Below are positions 27,920 to 38,324 of a stretch of 64,000 nt of DNA, piece by piece. The number at the start of each line of letters is the position of its first letter. Position 1 is the first letter of the stretch. Below the pieces are notes generated by a model, which made no database searches, was not told where the DNA came from, and saw only the letters and a list, made by a program, of their open reading frames with translations. A program made the position numbers and the translations under genes. Origin of the DNA: JASHVB01 sp963762885 (GTDB lineage Bacteria; Pseudomonadota; Alphaproteobacteria; Acetobacterales; Acetobacteraceae); contig CAVXNH010000083.1 in the NCBI GenBank assembly GCA_963762885.1, positions 1 to 64,000 of the forward strand. The letters run 5' to 3'.

Positions 27920-28383
27920 GGCTACAACCCCAACAGGACGGCATTATTGCTCGCGCTTTCGTGACCAACCGAGAAACGCCGCCAGATCAGCAACCCGCTA
28001 CTCCGGAGGGCAAAATGGCGCCGATTGAGGCGAGACTATCGGCTGGTTCGGCTGATCTGAATGCTACCGAAGGGGACCGGGTAGATCGAATAAAGAGTGC
28101 TGAAAAGCTATGTAAAAGAAGGTGGCCGTACGTCGCACGAGCCCTGACCGCCACGGTGGTCACTATCAAAATCGCACGGTCTTTGCCAGCCAGCCCGATT
28201 GTTGGTACCCATCGGGGCCGCCATTTGTAGAAGCGTATGGCGATTGTATTATCCTCCATGGCAGCGTTGCTCGCGCGGCCCAATACGGATGTGAAATTCC
28301 AGTTCATGGCGTCAGGACAGAACGAGCGCTTTTATGGGCCGACGCCTTCGTCAGTTTGATCGATGCTTTGACCGGACGCAGCT
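27920..28383. other. Intergenic region, no supported gene
   Basis: About 460 bases between the AraC gene start and the next plus-strand gene. It should contain the promoter of the regulator. No reading frame here gives a convincing protein, and no repeat or strong palindrome was seen. Confidence 0.45.
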
Positions 28384-29058
28384 ATGGCAGGAATTTGGTT
28401 TGCGGTCGGGCGGCCCCACGGTCATCAGTCCGCCCCTTGGCAATTGTGGACACGCGGCAGTTCGGCCTATGTTCTGCAGAATGGGACGCAAGGAGGCAAT
28501 CACCGGTTCAGCTATTCTGACCGCAGCACAGCTTGCCGTTGGGTCGAATTGAGCCTGGCGCGGCCGGGCGAGCGAAAAACCAACCTCAAATGGGCGCGCG
28601 ATCCGGTTCCGCCGCCCGGCTCCGGCTGCCTGCTGATGGCGGCGATCTTCCCGACAAACCATTTGGCCCCGGGACACGCGCCAGCGCAGGATGCGGTCCA
28701 TTGGATAGATCCAGCGCCGCCTCACTGGGCGGTTCGGCTTGAATTCGTCCTTGCCCTCCAGCCCCAGCCAGAGTCTGGCAATCCGCTCCGGCTGCGACCG
28801 GATCAGCGACTTCTGTTCAGCGCTCCCTTGCGGAACGGTTCGTGTATTTCGGTGGTCGCGTCCACGTTTGACTGCGGAGCCGTGGAGCTGAGGCTTCCGC
28901 AGCGGCCGACCGAGCCAGGTCAGGCGCTCGGTGCTATTCATTTCCCCTCGCATGCCGGAGATGCCGTAGGGCGGCCGATCCGCGCCTTAATGGTAGGCGC
29001 CAGTGTCCAGCCACCGGAAATTTGGGAACTGGGAGGTTACGAGGCCACCCGTCAGTAA
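28384..29058 (+). CDS. Uncharacterised protein
   Basis: A 224-residue frame with protein-like composition and the high GC3 of the surrounding genes. It has an N-terminal repeat-like block (MAGIWFAVGRPHGHQSAPWQ, then SSAYVLQNGTQGGNHRFSYS) and a middle with HWIDPAPPHWAVRLEFVLAL and LRPDQRLLFSAPL. I do not recognise the family. There is no signal peptide or membrane segment, and no good Shine-Dalgarno before the ATG, so the true start could lie elsewhere or upstream in another frame. It is convergent with the RND relic. Confidence 0.5.
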   Translation: MAGIWFAVGRPHGHQSAPWQLWTRGSSAYVLQNGTQGGNHRFSYSDRSTACRWVELSLARPGERKTNLKWARDPVPPPGSGCLLMAAIFPTNHLAPGHAPAQDAVHWIDPAPPHWAVRLEFVLALQPQPESGNPLRLRPDQRLLFSAPLRNGSCISVVASTFDCGAVELRLPQRPTEPGQALGAIHFPSHAGDAVGRPIRALMVGASVQPPEIWELGGYEATRQ

Positions 29059-29114
29059 GCGATGGAGCGCATTCGAGCCGATCGACAAGCCATTCGGGCG
29101 AGCGCGATTCGGCC

Positions 29115-30002
29115 CTATTCCCCGGGGACCGTAGCGAGCGACACGCCGCGTCTGGCGCGCCAGCCCGCAAGCCTTTCCATGTAGAGATAGACCACGGGCG
29201 TCGTGAACAACGTCAACGCCTGGGAGAAGATCAGGCCTCCGACAATCGCATAGCCGAGTGACTTCCGCAGTTCGGACCCCGTGCCCGAACCCAACATCAG
29301 CGGCAATCCGCCCAGCAAGGCGTACAGGGTCGTCACCAGGATCGGCCGAAAACGCAGCAGACATGCCTCATGAATCGATTGCTCTGGAGTCAACCCGCGT
29401 TCCCGCTCGGCGTGAAAGGCGAAGACAATCAACATAATCTCGTTCTCTTTGACAATACCGATCGGCAGAATGATGCCGATGATCCAATCACGTTCGGGCC
29501 AAATCCGAATCCCTGAAGCATCAGCAATGCACCGATGCCCGTTGACGGCAGGGTCGATAGGATGGTCAGCGGCAGGATCTGGCTTTCGTAGAGCATGCCC
29601 GGGATGACGTAGACGGCAATCAGCGCCGCCAGAATAAGCGGCGGTGTGACGGACAAGGAACTCTGGAACGCCTGGGCGTTCCCTTGAAACGACGCTTGCA
29701 GCGTCTGGGGCAGCCTCAGCGCGCCGACCGCCGATTGGACGGTATCGACCGCGTGGCCAAGCGGTACACCGGCTCGTAGATTGGAGTTCAGCATGACGAA
29801 CGGAAACTGACCTTGATCGTTGACCGAGAGCGGAGCGGTGGTCGAATGCAAAGTGACCAGCTTGTTCAGTAGCACCATGGCGTTGGTCTGCGATCTCACG
29901 TATATCCGCCGCAACGCGTCGGGCCCTAATTGCAGTCCAGCCTCTGCCTGCATGATCACATAGTACCTGATTAAGGCCGGCATAGACAGGGGCGCGGATC
30001 AA
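29115..30002 (-). pseudogene. RND efflux pump C-terminal relic (MdtC/AcrB-like)
   Basis: Remains of the last third of an inner-membrane RND transporter. One frame holds the periplasmic part and the start of the membrane half (YYVIMQAEAGLQLGPDALRR, NKLVTLHSTTAPLSVNDQGQ, PPLILAALIAVYVIPGMLYE). The other holds the final helices (IGIILPIGIVKENEIMLIVF, RPILVTTLYALLGGLPLMLG). Frame changes are needed near 29960 and 29500. The first roughly 650 codons are missing altogether, which rules out function. Confidence 0.85.
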
Positions 30003-30119
30003 GCTGCGCGCTGACCGGGCGAATCGGCTCTCGATCCTGCATTTTCGACAGACGCCGAAACAGTTCTCCGTTATTTCGAATCACTTCCCCACTCGACATT
30101 TTGACTGGATAGGCCCGAC

Positions 30120-32427
30120 ATGCCCCAAAGGAAATCCATCCGGCCTTACCAGGAGCCGGCCGGTGGCTGGGGCGCGTTGCGCGCCACCGGCAGGGCGCTG
30201 GCGATACAGGGAATTCCCGTCAGTGGCGCCGTCACGCTGTTGCATATGAACCAGCCGCAGGGCTTCGATTGCCCCGGATGCGCGTGGCCCGATCCCAAAC
30301 ACACATCGTCGTTCGAATTCTGCGAGAATGGCGCGAAAGCTGTTGCCTGGGATGCCACGGCAAAGCGATGCACGCCGGAATTCTTCGCCGCCCATAGTGT
30401 TTCCGAACTGGAAGGCTGGTCCGACTATGAATTGGAAATGCAAGGCCGCTTGACCCATCCGATGGCCTATGATCCGACGACGGACCACTACGTCCCGATC
30501 GGCTGGGACGATGCTTTCGCACTGGCAGGTCGACACCTGCGTGAGCTGCAAAATCCAAACATGGCAGAGTTCTACGTCTCGGGCCGCTCCTCGAACGAAG
30601 CAGCGTTCCTTTATCAGCTTTTCGCGCGCGAGTTCGGGACCAACAACTTTCCCGATTGCTCCAACATGTGCCACGAACCGACCAGCGTCGGGCTTCCTGA
30701 TTCGATTGGTGTCGGCAAGGGTACCGTACTGCTGGAGGATTTCGATTTTGCCGACGCTATCTTCATCTTTGGCCAGAACCCGGGAACGAACAGTCCGCGT
30801 ATGATGACCACTTTGCGGGCGGCATCACGTCGTGGCGCGCGCATCATTTCGTTCAACCCGTTTCGCGAGCGTGCGCTGGAGCGATTCCAGGCGCCACAGA
30901 ATCCAATCGAAATGGCGACGCTGACAGCGACCCCAATCAGCACCAGTATCTATCAGGTCCGGGTGGGTGGCGACGTTGCCGCCCTCAAGGGCATAATGAA
31001 GGCGGTGCTCGAGGCCGAGTATGCCGCGGTTGCCATCGACCAACCCAGCGTGCTGGATCACGCCTTCATTCGTGGCCACACCGCTGGCTTTGACGCCATG
31101 GCGGACGATCTTCGGACCACGTCCTGGGCGGCAATAGAACGTCAATCCGGCTTGAGCCGGGCCGAGATTTCGGATGCGGCCGACGTGTACTCGCATGCCA
31201 GCAACGTCATCCTGGTCTATGGCATGGGCATCACGCAACATCAGCACGGCACCCAGTCGGTGCAGCAAATTGCCAATCTGGCGCTGCTGCGGGGCAATAT
31301 CGGCCGGCCCGGCGCAGGTATCTGCCCGGTTCGTGGACACTCCAACGTGCAAGGCGATCGCACGGTCGGAATTACGGAAAAACCGACGCAGGAATTTCTG
31401 GATCGCCTGGAACAAACATTCAGGTTCAAGCCGCCCTCTGCACATGGCCACAACGTAGTCACGGCACTACAGGCCATGCAGCGCCAAGAGTTCGCGCGTA
31501 TTTATCGGTCTCGGTGGTAATTTCGCTGCCGCGATACCGGACTGGCAGGCCACGCGCACTGTTTTGCGTGCGCTTGATCTGACTGTGCACATTTCCACCC
31601 GGCTGAATCGCAGCCATCTTGTGCACGGCCGCGCGGCACTGATTCTACCGTGCCTGGGCCGTACCGAGGTGGATATGCAGATGGGCGGGCCGCAATCCGT
31701 CACGGTCGAGGATTCGATGTCGATGGTGCACGCTTCGGCAGGGCGCAACGCACCGGCGTCGCCGCATCTGCGCAGTGAACCCGCCATCGTGGCGGGACTC
31801 GCGCGCGCCACATTGGGTGCCAGTTCCAAGGTTGATTGGGAGAACATGATCGCCGACTACGACCGGATTCGCGATGCGATCGAGGCAGTGTTTCCGATCT
31901 TCCAGGGCTTCAACGCCCGGATCCGGGTACCTGGCGGCTTCCACCTTGCCTCCACGGCGCGTGAGCGTATCTGGGAAACGCCGTCGAAGCGCGCCAACTT
32001 CCTGGTCTATCCGGGGCTGTTGGAGGATCCGCACCAGAACGATCCCGACGTGCTGTGGCTGACGACAATGCGCAGCCACGACCAGTACAACACCACACTC
32101 TACTCACTATCGGACCGTTACCGCGGGGTGTTCGGACAACGCGATGTGGTGTTTGTGAATTCGAAGGAAATGGCCACCCGTGGGCTCGCCGCCGGCGACC
32201 GCGTAGACTTGGTAACCGCATCCACCGACGGTGTAGAGCGTGCGGTCCACGGACTGAAGGTGGTCGAGTATCGCATTCCGGATCGCTGCTGCGGCGCCTA
32301 TTATCCCGAGGTCAATCCTTTGGTGCCACTCTATGCGCATGACGAGCGCAGCTTCACACCTTCGTCGAAGTCGGTACCGGTTCGTCTGGTGCGGTCCACT
32401 GTGCAGGATGCCCTCGCCGCCGAATGA
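30120..32427 (+). pseudogene. FdhF/YdeP-type molybdopterin oxidoreductase, one frameshift
   Basis: About 768 codons of a molybdopterin-guanine-dinucleotide enzyme of the YdeP branch of the formate-dehydrogenase-alpha family. The N-terminal CPGCAWPDP block, ISGRSSNEA-like YVSGRSSNEAAFLYQLFARE, IFIFGQNPGTNSPRM and GNIGRPGAGICPVRGHSNVQ are all present. A one-base excess near 31494 ends the first frame at 31520. The remainder continues in the next frame through IGLGGNFAAAIPD, NRSHLVHGRAALILP and the C-terminal cofactor domain NTTLYSLSDRYRGVFGQRDV. No iron-sulphur or membrane partner gene is beside it. YdeP relatives are linked to acid stress in Escherichia coli. The clean sequence either side suggests a very recent lesion or a base error. 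Confidence 0.85.
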
Positions 32428-32583
32428 ACCGCGCTAGCGGGGCGCACGCGCCGGATGGCCGCGACTTCATAGCGTCCTCCGATGAATTGAGCAGAGCCTA
32501 ATTCAGGCTTGAAACAGTCGTGCAATTTGGGAGGACCAGCGAGGTAAAAACAGGCACCTTTCGGTCTGGCACGGAGAATAACA

Positions 32584-33393
32584 ATGATCAGCGCAACCAG
32601 CTACCAATCGGTGTCGAAACTCGATCATGCTGCTCCATCATGCCACTCGGAGTTCTCGGCTGCGTCGGATAGCTGGACGACAGGCTCGCAGATGTCTCGG
32701 TTCGAGAGCATCGGGGCATTTGCCAGACTGCTCTCCCCGCAACGCGCGCGCGTCCTTGGTATTTTGGTGAAGGCGAGCGAGGAATGCGGTGGCTGCGATG
32801 CCTTGCGGCCGATATGGCGGGCGGAGATAATCCATCGCGCGGAACGACTGGCGGAATTGACCTCGCTGCTCGAGTGCGATGCGGACCATCGGGCACTCAC
32901 TCAGTTGGATTCCGACATGGAATGCCGGCTCGCGACCTACCTCGCTGCATGCTACCGTGCTTTGACAATCCAGCACGATTTGGAAATGCGACCCTGCGCG
33001 ACCTTGCTGCGCGATATAGGGATCAACCTTAATCGCCTGTTCTCGCCAATCGCGAACCCGGGGAATAACCCGTTAAACTGTAGCATCGAACGGATCGCAT
33101 TGCCTGCTTTCAAGCAACGTGCATTGGTCTTGCTTGCCAGCACCCTGATCATGGATGTGCTTGTCTCGACAGAGCACGGTAATGGTGCCGCCTCGATGGA
33201 GCTCGCGCTGTGGACCCTCGAGCCCGGGTTGTTTCAGTTCACCATCACCGACTACCGCGGCGCGCTGATGCCACCGTCGCATTCGCCCCTGGTGAACGAT
33301 CTGGCGGACCTGCTCGAAGCCGAGACGGCCTTTCATTCGTCCCGCGTTCGCCCTCTGTCACGACTGGACATCGTTTTTCCGAGCCGGCCCTGA
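32584..33393 (+). CDS. Uncharacterised protein, degenerate sensor-kinase-like
   Basis: A 269-residue soluble protein. Its middle (RAERLAELTSLLECDADHRA, then CRLATYLAACYRAL) has the heptad look of a kinase dimerisation helix pair. The end (FKQRALVLLASTLIMDVLVS, LFQFTITDYRGALMPP) resembles the ATP-binding fold of HWE/HisKA_2-type histidine kinases. The N box Asn and glycine-rich lid are not visible, so kinase activity is unlikely. It stands alone before dps, in the same direction. The resemblance is weak and by eye. Confidence 0.55.
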   Translation: MISATSYQSVSKLDHAAPSCHSEFSAASDSWTTGSQMSRFESIGAFARLLSPQRARVLGILVKASEECGGCDALRPIWRAEIIHRAERLAELTSLLECDADHRALTQLDSDMECRLATYLAACYRALTIQHDLEMRPCATLLRDIGINLNRLFSPIANPGNNPLNCSIERIALPAFKQRALVLLASTLIMDVLVSTEHGNGAASMELALWTLEPGLFQFTITDYRGALMPPSHSPLVNDLADLLEAETAFHSSRVRPLSRLDIVFPSRP

Positions 33394-33577
33394 CGCAAGG
33401 TTTTGTGATGCTCCGGGCAGTATTGAGGTGTTCGCGCCAGAAGCGACCGAAATATCCATGCTCGTCGATTGGTGTCAGCGATCGTGCGGCCTTGATACAA
33501 ATCAGTACAATCTTGCAAGACCTGGCTGGCGCTGCCGGAGTAGATGAGGCGCTTCCGCACCTGAAGGACCATATCGC

Positions 33578-34111
33578 ATGATGGCACAAGGGCAAATGGC
33601 CGGCGCTCGGGCAGGGCGACCGAGCGGCCTGACGGATCTTCCAGAAAACGCAACCCGCGACATCAGCGCGGCCCTCAAAGGTCTGTTGGCGGATGTGTTC
33701 GCTCTTTACGTCAAGACGAAGAACTTCCATTGGCACATGAGCGGGCCGCATTTTCGCGACTATCACCTGCTGCTTGATGAACAGTCAGACCAGATTTTCG
33801 CAATGAGCGATCCAATCGCCGAGAGAGCGCGTAAGCTCGGCGGCACCACGATTCGCTCGATCGGACAGATCGGGAGGCTCCAACGGATCACCGATAACGA
33901 CGCGGACTTCGTTGAACCACAGGATATGCTCGCAGAGTTGCGCGCGGACAATCTTCATCTCACGTCGGCGATGCGACAAGTTCACGATACTTGCGACGAA
34001 TACGGCGATGTGGCCACCGCCAGCCTGCTTGAAGTATGGATTGACGAAACCGAGAGACGGAGCTGGTTCCTCTACGAAGCATCGCACCTGCCCCCTGGGT
34101 CAAATAGTTGA
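33578..34111 (+). CDS. dps: Dps family ferritin-like protein
   Basis: A 177-residue miniferritin that oxidises and stores iron with peroxide and can coat DNA. The ferroxidase ligands lie in KTKNFHWHMSGPHFRDYHLL (His and Asp/His positions at about residues 46-62) and in DEQSDQIFAMSDPIAERARK. An N-terminal extension of about 25 residues (ARAGRPSGLTDLPENATRD) replaces the Lys-rich tail of the E. coli protein. It belongs to a run of oxidative-defence genes (catalase-like peroxidase, katG). Confidence 0.9.
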   Translation: MMAQGQMAGARAGRPSGLTDLPENATRDISAALKGLLADVFALYVKTKNFHWHMSGPHFRDYHLLLDEQSDQIFAMSDPIAERARKLGGTTIRSIGQIGRLQRITDNDADFVEPQDMLAELRADNLHLTSAMRQVHDTCDEYGDVATASLLEVWIDETERRSWFLYEASHLPPGSNS

Positions 34112-34205
34112 GACCGCAGCACCACAAACTTCCACGCGGGCAATCGATGATGAAGCCCGTTCGTGTGCTTTGTTCCGTGCAGACTGATCAAAACACGAGG
34201 GTCGA

Positions 34206-35264
34206 ATGACTGAGCCCCGTCGATCGCCGGTTCCATCCGTGTTCGGATCGCTGGCGCTGATCACTGTCGTCGTTGCCGGCAGTGCCGCTGCTTTTGCCTA
34301 CACGGGGGGATGGTTCTCACCCGAGCGCGTCACGCCGCACAAAGTGGTAGATGCCCTTGGGGCACCTCCGGGCGTGGATCTTGGCCATCGCCGGAACCAC
34401 GCCAAGGGCATCTGCTTCACCGGGATGTTCGAAGCGAACGGGGCTGGATCTGCCCTGTCGCGGGCCGAGGTCTTCACACGCGGCCAATATCCGGCCCTCG
34501 GTCGGTTCAATCTTGGCAGCCCGGATCCGGATGCTCCGGATTCGACGGTCAGGGTGCGAGGCATGGGACTGCGAATTGCCAGTCCGGATGGCCAGGAATG
34601 GCGTGCGGCCATGATCAACGCACCGATTTTCCCGGTATCCACGCCACAAGCGTTCTACGATCTGCTGCTCGCGTCGGCGAGCAAGGACCCGAACGCGATG
34701 AAAATGTTCGCGGAAGCGCATCCAGAGATCGCGGCGTTCGGCGCATGGGACAAGAATGGTCCCTGGACAGGCAGCTTTGCGGAAGAGCGGTTCAACGGTC
34801 TCGACAGCTTCATCTTCACCGATGGTTCCGGCGCAGAGCATGTCGTACGATGGTCGCTTCTACCGGCGACGCAACCCGTCCCTATCACCCAGGATGAACT
34901 CGCAAAGCGCGGCCCTGATTTCCTCGAACAAGAGATTGCGGAGAGGGTCCATGGTGGGCCTGTGCGCTGGAGCATGGTCGTAACGGTCGCCGACACGGGC
35001 GATCCCACCGTAGATCCAAGCAAGGCCTGGCCGGGTGAACGTCGCACAATTGAGGTCGGTACACTCAATGTGCAGCAGATCGAAGCCGAGCGGGACGGCC
35101 CTTGCCGGGATATCAATTTCGATCCGACCGTCCTGCCGACCGGTATCCGAACATCGGACGACCCGTTCCCGGCAGCGCGCTCATCGGCCTACCGGGTTTC
35201 ATACGACCTGCGCACGGCAGAAGCCAGGGATTATCCCCGAACAGCAACGGGAACCAAGCCATGA
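34206..35264 (+). CDS. Membrane-anchored catalase-family peroxidase (SrpA-like)
   Basis: A 352-residue haem protein of the short catalase branch (SrpA/YfcG-type catalase-related peroxidases), which act as peroxidases with organic donors. Residues 12-32 form a membrane anchor or uncleaved signal (FGSLALITVVVAGSAAAFAY), placing the enzyme in the periplasm. The distal His is in NHAKGICFTGMFE (near residue 65), and the proximal Tyr is in ARSSAYRVSYDLR near residue 333. Its stop overlaps the cytochrome b561 start (ATGA at 35261-35264), a pairing that suggests electron delivery from the membrane quinone pool. Confidence 0.88.
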   Translation: MTEPRRSPVPSVFGSLALITVVVAGSAAAFAYTGGWFSPERVTPHKVVDALGAPPGVDLGHRRNHAKGICFTGMFEANGAGSALSRAEVFTRGQYPALGRFNLGSPDPDAPDSTVRVRGMGLRIASPDGQEWRAAMINAPIFPVSTPQAFYDLLLASASKDPNAMKMFAEAHPEIAAFGAWDKNGPWTGSFAEERFNGLDSFIFTDGSGAEHVVRWSLLPATQPVPITQDELAKRGPDFLEQEIAERVHGGPVRWSMVVTVADTGDPTVDPSKAWPGERRTIEVGTLNVQQIEAERDGPCRDINFDPTVLPTGIRTSDDPFPAARSSAYRVSYDLRTAEARDYPRTATGTKP

Positions 35265-35836
35265 TCACCATTCGCCAACGTTTCACTCCGCTCCAGCGCC
35301 TGTTGCATTGGTTCATGGCAGCCTGCATCCTGGCGATGCTGTTCATCGGCGTGGGCATGGTATCCACTATCATGCCCAAATATCTGCCGCTCATTTCCAT
35401 TCACAAATCTCTGGGCATCGGCATTCTTGCTCTTGCACTGATCCGCTTGGCTGTTCGCATACGCTACGGCACACCACCGCTGCCGTCCGACCTCCCCGAG
35501 CCGATGAAGCTCGCGGCGCACCTGTCGCATTACGCCCTGTATGTTCTCATGATCGGCTTGCCGCTGCTGGGCTGGGCCATGCTGTCGGCCGCCGCTTATC
35601 CAGTGGTGCTGTTAGGAGGTGTGTACCTTCCGGCGATCCTGCCGCAGAGCGACAGTCTGCATACCGTTCTCTGGAACGCCCACTTCTACTTGGCCTTTGT
35701 GTTCTTTGCCGTGATCCTGATGCATGTCGCGGCGGCGCTGTTCCATGCACTCGTCCGACGTGACGGTGTATTCGAATTTATGGCGCCCGAATTGATCCAC
35801 GACCATGCAGCCGCGACCAGGAAGGAGGCGTTCTGA
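35261..35836 (+). CDS. Cytochrome b561 family protein
   Basis: A 191-residue integral membrane di-haem cytochrome with four predicted helices (for example LLHWFMAACILAMLFIGVGM, GIGILALALIRLAVRI, YALYVLMIGLPLLGWAML, LAFVFFAVILMHVAAALFHA). Conserved His residues for haem lie in LHWF, ISIHKSLG, AHFY and LMHVAAALFHAL. The longer frame upstream is ignored because the ATG at 35261 fits the family start and is coupled to the peroxidase stop. It probably passes electrons to that enzyme. Confidence 0.88.
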   Translation: MITIRQRFTPLQRLLHWFMAACILAMLFIGVGMVSTIMPKYLPLISIHKSLGIGILALALIRLAVRIRYGTPPLPSDLPEPMKLAAHLSHYALYVLMIGLPLLGWAMLSAAAYPVVLLGGVYLPAILPQSDSLHTVLWNAHFYLAFVFFAVILMHVAAALFHALVRRDGVFEFMAPELIHDHAAATRKEAF

Positions 35837-35902
35837 ACGCCCCTGCCGACCGGATGCGAGCGCCCGTGCACGTATGAAGGGGCGTTCGACCAGCTCGGAG
35901 GA

Positions 35903-37594
35903 TTATTCGTCCAATGCATCGGGGACGGCAGTTCGGTCCAATCCCGATGAACCTGCACGGTTTCGCTGGAGCTCCTCCGCGAGATCAATCTCCCGCATCA
36001 ATCGCCTCTGCACCACCTGTTCAATGGCATGAATTCGGCCAAGGTGCAGAATGGCGTCTCGCTCCGCCTTCAGAGCCGCGAGTCCAAGGGCGCGCGCTAT
36101 CTCGCCGTTGCGCTCTGTTTTTGGTTCCCGCGTTCCCTCTCGGGTGAGCTCGTGCAAGCGATCCTTATAAAACGCTACGATGCGAGTTGCCGTCTCCGAG
36201 AGGTCTTTACCATTCAGGTCCGGCAAATGGAGCCTTCGTTGAGCGTCTTCAACCGCCTGAATTGCAGCCGCTGCCGCGACGGCTCTAGCATTCCTTTCTT
36301 GAGCACGGGACGCGCTATCGCTCGGGACGTCCATGGCGCCCAGCAAACGTGGCAGCATCACATGCGCGAGCAGGAGTGAGAAGATGATGACGCCGGCGGC
36401 TACACAGATTGCCAGATCTCGGCCTGGAAGCGGAGCCCCGTCTGGCAACCCGGTAGGTAGTGTCAGAACTGCCGCAAACGTGATGGCGCCGCGAACGCCG
36501 CCGACCGTGCCGACAGTGACCGATCGCCAGTCAGTAGAGGAGAGTGTTGGTTTGGACTCCCGGCGCCGCGCGTTGGCCTGCCACGGCGATGCCCATACCC
36601 ACAGGAAGCGTACGAGATGGAGTCCGACACCGACAGCAACAATGCAAGCCAGCAGCCACCAGCGGCTGGGATGTCCCGCCTCTGCCGCGGTATACGCAGC
36701 CCCTTCAACGACACCGGGGAGTTGCTCGCCCAGCAGAACGAAAATCATGCCATTCAGTGTCGCCTGAACGGTGTCCCACACCACTCGCCGCCGCACTCGC
36801 GTCAAGGCCAGAGCGCGTCCCTGCGACTCGACATAGCTCATTGTCAGTCCTGCAGCCACGGCCGCGAGCACCCCGGAAACGCCGAACTCCTCCGACGCAA
36901 GGTATGCTATGAATGGCATCAGCAGGCTGATGAGAATTTGGTTGGTGGGATCCTCTCTAAAGCGGTAAGCGATGGCGTACTTCACTATGGCTACGAGGAG
37001 AGTGGTCGCAATGCCTATGGCGATCCCCCCGATCGCAAGAGCAAAGAAACTCGTAAATGCGTGCGTGATCGAGAACCTTCCCGTCAGCGCCGCGACGATT
37101 GCGAGATGAAGACATACCAGGCTGGAGGCATCATTCAGCAAAGCCTCTCCTTTTAGAATTGTCAGCAAGCGTGGAGGCATTGCCCAGCGTTCTGTGATCG
37201 CGCTCACTGCGACGGCATCAGTCGGCGATAGGACGGCGGCCAAAGCGAACGCAACCGCCAGAGGCACAAACGACATCGTCCAATGAATGGCAAATCCGAC
37301 GCCGAGTACGGAGAAGATTACGAGGCCGACAGCCAGTTGAAAGATCGGCAGCCCTTCCTGGAGAAGAGCGTCTCTCGGACTGCGCCAGGCATCCACGAAG
37401 AGTAGCGGTGGCAGGAACAGGAGAAAGAACACATCGGGTGCGAGGGTAACCCGATATGTGGCGGTCAGCCCGATGAGGGCACCGAGACCGATCTGGATGA
37501 GCGGAAGTGGCAGCAAGGACGGCAAAATCCGAGCCACCCAACTGCTCGCGATCACCGCCAGAAGCATCACAAGTGAGATGATGATGAAATCCAT
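35903..37594 (-). CDS. Na+/H+ antiporter, CPA1 (NhaP) family
   Basis: A 563-residue cation/proton antiporter with about 12 membrane helices and a cytoplasmic C-terminal tail of roughly 140 residues. The ion-binding motifs are SPTDAVAVSAITERW near residue 124 and KGEALLNDASSLV near residue 149. The family motif GGVRGAITFAAVL lies near residue 377. The tail is rich in charged helices (LGLAALKAERDAILHLG) and probably regulates transport. It is convergent with the cytochrome b561 gene. Confidence 0.9.
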   Translation of the reverse strand: MDFIIISLVMLLAVIASSWVARILPSLLPLPLIQIGLGALIGLTATYRVTLAPDVFFLLFLPPLLFVDAWRSPRDALLQEGLPIFQLAVGLVIFSVLGVGFAIHWTMSFVPLAVAFALAAVLSPTDAVAVSAITERWAMPPRLLTILKGEALLNDASSLVCLHLAIVAALTGRFSITHAFTSFFALAIGGIAIGIATTLLVAIVKYAIAYRFREDPTNQILISLLMPFIAYLASEEFGVSGVLAAVAAGLTMSYVESQGRALALTRVRRRVVWDTVQATLNGMIFVLLGEQLPGVVEGAAYTAAEAGHPSRWWLLACIVAVGVGLHLVRFLWVWASPWQANARRRESKPTLSSTDWRSVTVGTVGGVRGAITFAAVLTLPTGLPDGAPLPGRDLAICVAAGVIIFSLLLAHVMLPRLLGAMDVPSDSASRAQERNARAVAAAAAIQAVEDAQRRLHLPDLNGKDLSETATRIVAFYKDRLHELTREGTREPKTERNGEIARALGLAALKAERDAILHLGRIHAIEQVVQRRLMREIDLAEELQRNRAGSSGLDRTAVPDALDE

Positions 37595-37844
37595 TGGATG
37601 GTACCATTATGCAGAAAGATGCCTCGGCCCCGACATGCGGCCTGTCCCTTGTCTCATCGTGACACCGGACCATAAGTCATGCTGCGCCAGGCGTCGGACG
37701 AGCGCGGTTTTGGCGCTTCTCGTTCTATGTCCCAAATATCGACTTGTGCCGCGAGAGTTGTCGGCGGTGGAAAGGCCATCCGCCGCTCCTGTGCCATCGC
37801 GACACGAGAGAGAACGGCCGGGGGCGAAGGTCTAAGGTACTGCG

Positions 37845-38273
37845 TCAGCCGAGACCCACTTTATCATCGACGGAGTATTTGCCAGCACCTGTCAAATAGA
37901 GCAGCCAAAAGCCGGAAATGATACTTATATTCTTGAAGAAGTTGATCTTGGCCTCAAATTGAGCGAGACCGGACATCGTCCAATAGTGATGACCCAGAAG
38001 CGCGGTTGCCAGAGTATAGAGTGCAAGCAGAACAGCCACAGGGCGAGTGACGATACCCAGCAGAATGGCAATCCCACCGCCGAGTTCCGCGATGATCGCG
38101 ATTACAGCGGACAGAGCAGGCATCGGCACGTCACCTTGGACGAAGTATGCGACTGTGCCGCCGTAATTGGTAAGCTCCTGCCAACCGAAGATCACGAACA
38201 GCAGTGCCATCAGGATGCGTGCGGTCAAGAGCAGGATGTCCCTGTGGCTTTCCGCGTAGAATGTCTTGTCCAT
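37845..38273 (-). CDS. DoxX family membrane protein
   Basis: A 142-residue protein with four membrane helices (LLLTARILMALLFVIFGWQE, ALSAVIAIIAELGGGIAILL, RPVAVLLALYTLATALLGHH, NISIISGFWLLYLTGAG). The GGGIAILLG loop and final YSVDDKVG are typical of DoxX proteins, which in other bacteria form redox or detoxification complexes in the membrane. It stands alone here between an antiporter and katG. Confidence 0.88.
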   Translation of the reverse strand: MDKTFYAESHRDILLLTARILMALLFVIFGWQELTNYGGTVAYFVQGDVPMPALSAVIAIIAELGGGIAILLGIVTRPVAVLLALYTLATALLGHHYWTMSGLAQFEAKINFFKNISIISGFWLLYLTGAGKYSVDDKVGLG

Positions 38274-38324
38274 GGCCTTCCTACTTGCTCAGGTAGTCTT
38301 TCAACGCGTCAGTCCACGGCGAAC

